Position numbers and translations under genes: made by a program
Shown here: piece by piece, positions 37,146 through 38,808 of the stretch
Numbering within the stretch: position 1 is the stretch's first letter
How the letters are laid out: every line of letters begins with the position of its first letter
Notes under the pieces: generated by a model
Database searches by the model: none
What the model saw: only the letters and a program-made list of their open reading frames with translations
What the model was told of the DNA's origin: nothing
Source of the DNA: a virus
Length of the DNA stretch: 38,808 nucleotides
IMG/VR virus record: IMGVR_UViG_3300023235_000055
Span: 1-38,808 of that record
Strand: one strand, 5' to 3'

Positions 37146-38808
37146 CTATGATAATCCAACACTTGTTGAAAAATACCCACCAAACACATAACCATTTGCA
37201 AAACTATTATTAATCAGAAGTGCTGATCCACCATCAATATAAAATCCAGACAGAGCACTTGAACCCGAGTTATTCGTGCATAATACACAGTGTTTTGTGG
37301 ATGCTGTTGAAAGATAAAAATTACTGAAATTATAACCAAAAGATCCTGACGCAAAAGGTAGCGCAATTGTAATTCCTGCCGCTGCACCTGAGGGCGTATT
37401 ATTTACTACTCCCGTCCATGCTAATGACATCATTCCTGATTTTGATAGTGTATATAACATCCCATCATTTGAATAAGTTGGCCGTGTGCCACTAGCTGGA
37501 TGGTATGAATTTGTTGTTGATCCAAAAGTTCCTCTTAGAACTATAAAAACAGTCTCTTCGTGGTAATTACCAATTCCATCTTTATTTGTTAGCGTTTGCA
37601 CAGTCCAGTCATCTGATGCGGACATCTGCATTCGAAAAGCACCTACACACATGCATGGATTTTCGTCGTATAAAGTCTCATCGATGTTTTCTAGTGAAAA
37701 GAATGCTCCTTGCGTATCAGCCACAGCGTCATCTGGAGCACCTATACTACCAACGACTGGAGATAGTTTAGCATGAGGAACTCGGCTTATCATGAAAGCA
37801 ATAGTATCTTCATCGTCGTTTGATACCGCATACAGGAAAAAAGGGACATCTGATGCATAAGCAACAGCTGTAGTAAGACCAAATAAGTTGTTAATTATCT
37901 CACTAGCACCGACATCGTCAATAAATGTCTGGTCAGCTGTAACTGGGATTGTGACTAGATGTCCTGGTGTAGCTTTAGATTGAAGTGTAATATTACCTGG
38001 ATTGGAAACACTGAGAGTTGCACTTGATCCTTGAACCGTAAAGACTCCTGTGCCTCCATTATACGCAATACCGATATTTTGAGCTTCTTGAGCAACCGGA
38101 GCGGATGCTAGAGAAACAAATCCATTTGCTGAAACATCAAAATCTGTGCTTTTGAATGATGCTAGTCCAGCGTCGTACGGGTCCGCAGCAGATGCAACAG
38201 CGGCTGCAAGCTGTACATCGACATGTAATTGATTTACTGCTCTTGAGTGTGTCGCTACTGGAGCATTTGCGTTCGTAGCATTCGTTACGGTGTTTCCAAA
38301 AACAGATACTTGACCTGTACCACTTGGAAGAACTGGATCAACTCCTGGTCCTGTAGCAAAATCGACATCAATCTGATCTACCGCAATACCACCGCCATTC
38401 AAGCTCACATAACCATGCTCAGTAACTGTAAACATTGCGTCGTTAAATGAACTTAGACCAGCATCGTTCTTATCAGCTGGGGCGCCTGTTATTGCTGCGC
38501 CTACCTGAACCTGAACGTCGATCTTATTGGTACCTACAACTGTTTCAACAGGAATAGCGCTAGGATTAGCAGCGTTAGCAACGGTAACGCCGTCAATATC
38601 AATGTTACCTGATCCATCTGGGCCAACTTGCGCATTTACTTGATCTCTTAAAAAGTCTACGCCTGGACCACCAGAACCCACGTCAAACTGCCTCCAAATT
38701 GCATCACCTGCCTCAAACTCTGACAGGTACCACAGATCACCTTCAGTCCCTGTCGTTGGATTCTCAGCAATAATCCAAAAAGTCATCAAATGGTGATTCT
38801 TATCCAGT
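37146..38808 (-). CDS. Long tail fibre copy 2, main part (continues at 253)
   Basis: This is the body and C-terminus of the second long fibre. It has the same shaft plan as the copy at 294-2063, including GTNKIDVQVQVGAAITGAP, VTIPVTADQTFIDDVGASEI and FFLYAVSNDDEDTIAFMISR. The last 120 residues or so (from SYHPASGTRPTYSNDG on) are unrelated to that copy. The first standard start codon inside this piece (TTG, 38789) is internal: the gene really begins at 253 through the contig overlap. The full length is 588 aa. Divergent tips suggest two receptor specificities. Confidence 0.88.
   Translation of the reverse strand, partial: LDKNHHLMTFWIIAENPTTGTEGDLWYLSEFEAGDAIWRQFDVGSGGPGVDFLRDQVNAQVGPDGSGNIDIDGVTVANAANPSAIPVETVVGTNKIDVQVQVGAAITGAPADKNDAGLSSFNDAMFTVTEHGYVSLNGGGIAVDQIDVDFATGPGVDPVLPSGTGQVSVFGNTVTNATNANAPVATHSRAVNQLHVDVQLAAAVASAADPYDAGLASFKSTDFDVSANGFVSLASAPVAQEAQNIGIAYNGGTGVFTVQGSSATLSVSNPGNITLQSKATPGHLVTIPVTADQTFIDDVGASEIINNLFGLTTAVAYASDVPFFLYAVSNDDEDTIAFMISRVPHAKLSPVVGSIGAPDDAVADTQGAFFSLENIDETLYDENPCMCVGAFRMQMSASDDWTVQTLTNKDGIGNYHEETVFIVLRGTFGSTTNSYHPASGTRPTYSNDGMLYTLSKSGMMSLAWTGVVNNTPSGAAAGITIALPFASGSFGYNFSNFYLSTASTKHCVLCTNNSGSSALSGFYIDGGSALLINNSFANGYVFGGYFSTSVGLS
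38660..38808. repeat. Terminal overlap, right copy
   Basis: Matches bases 1-149 with two differences. One (38679) is synonymous in the fibre frame; the other (38792) changes codon 41 from Asn to His. See the left copy for interpretation. Confidence 0.9.

Noticed and set aside
38660-38789. The contig overlap as a genuine second fibre gene start or a direct terminal repeat present twice per genome
   Set aside because: The joined reading frame gives a full-length fibre matching its paralogue, so a single copy spanning the junction explains the data; a TTG at 38789 is internal to the gene.
1-38808. CRISPR arrays, tRNA genes, insertion sequences and diversity-generating retroelement
   Set aside because: No repeat-spacer pattern, tRNA cloverleaf, transposase or reverse transcriptase was seen; the fibre-region repeats are gene duplications.

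Overview
The window is an essentially complete genome of a tailed phage (podophage type), assembled as a linear contig that closes on itself. Bases 1-149 and 38660-38808 are the same sequence with two mismatches. Joining them gives a circle of about 38,659 bp and rejoins a tail-fibre gene split across the ends; the joined gene is 588 aa, against 589 aa for its tandem paralogue. Strong Shine-Dalgarno sequences, bacterial lipoprotein signals and intrinsic terminators point to an AT-rich bacterial host, most likely Gram-negative. The host cannot be named from the sequence. No integrase, CI-type repressor or tRNA gene was seen, so a lytic lifestyle is the default reading.

The late region runs leftward on the minus strand from 24690 to 1 and across the contig junction to 36399. 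Its order is: small terminase, a DNA methyltransferase, large terminase, P22-type portal, two small proteins, scaffold, N4-gp56-type major capsid protein, a run of connector and tail proteins, tail nozzle, three candidate ejection proteins (up to 1046 aa), minor virion proteins, then a receptor-binding region. That last region is built by duplication: two fibre + LamG-lectin cassettes and two tandem long fibres with conserved shafts and divergent tips. Behind the fibres lie three small genes, one coding for a lipoprotein. No endolysin is recognisable.

One small rightward module interrupts the late genes at 7610-7994: a ribbon-helix-helix protein whose start codon sits in a perfect 16-bp palindrome, coupled by TAATG to a 55-aa membrane protein.

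The early region (24.8-36.4 kb) has three transcription blocks. A rightward block of small unknown genes (24838-26457) converges at a long hairpin with a leftward replication operon (31043-26571). That operon holds a Cro-like regulator, a zinc protein, a winged-helix replication initiator, a DnaC-like helicase loader and a DUF1064 nuclease. A second rightward block (31236-36348) holds an ERF annealing protein, a YqaJ exonuclease, a ParB-like protein and many small genes. The leftward and second rightward blocks diverge from a nearly symmetrical promoter pair at 31071-31123 that shares one palindromic -35 hexamer. Upstream of the replication initiator lie a cluster of five hairpins (possible origin or RNA element) and a leader ORF with mutually exclusive hairpins over the two ribosome-binding sites.

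No stretch longer than 300 bases lacks a gene. The largest gaps are 29832-30050 (hairpin cluster), 6783-6981 (terminator, dyad, candidate promoter) and 31044-31235 (divergent promoters, terminator).
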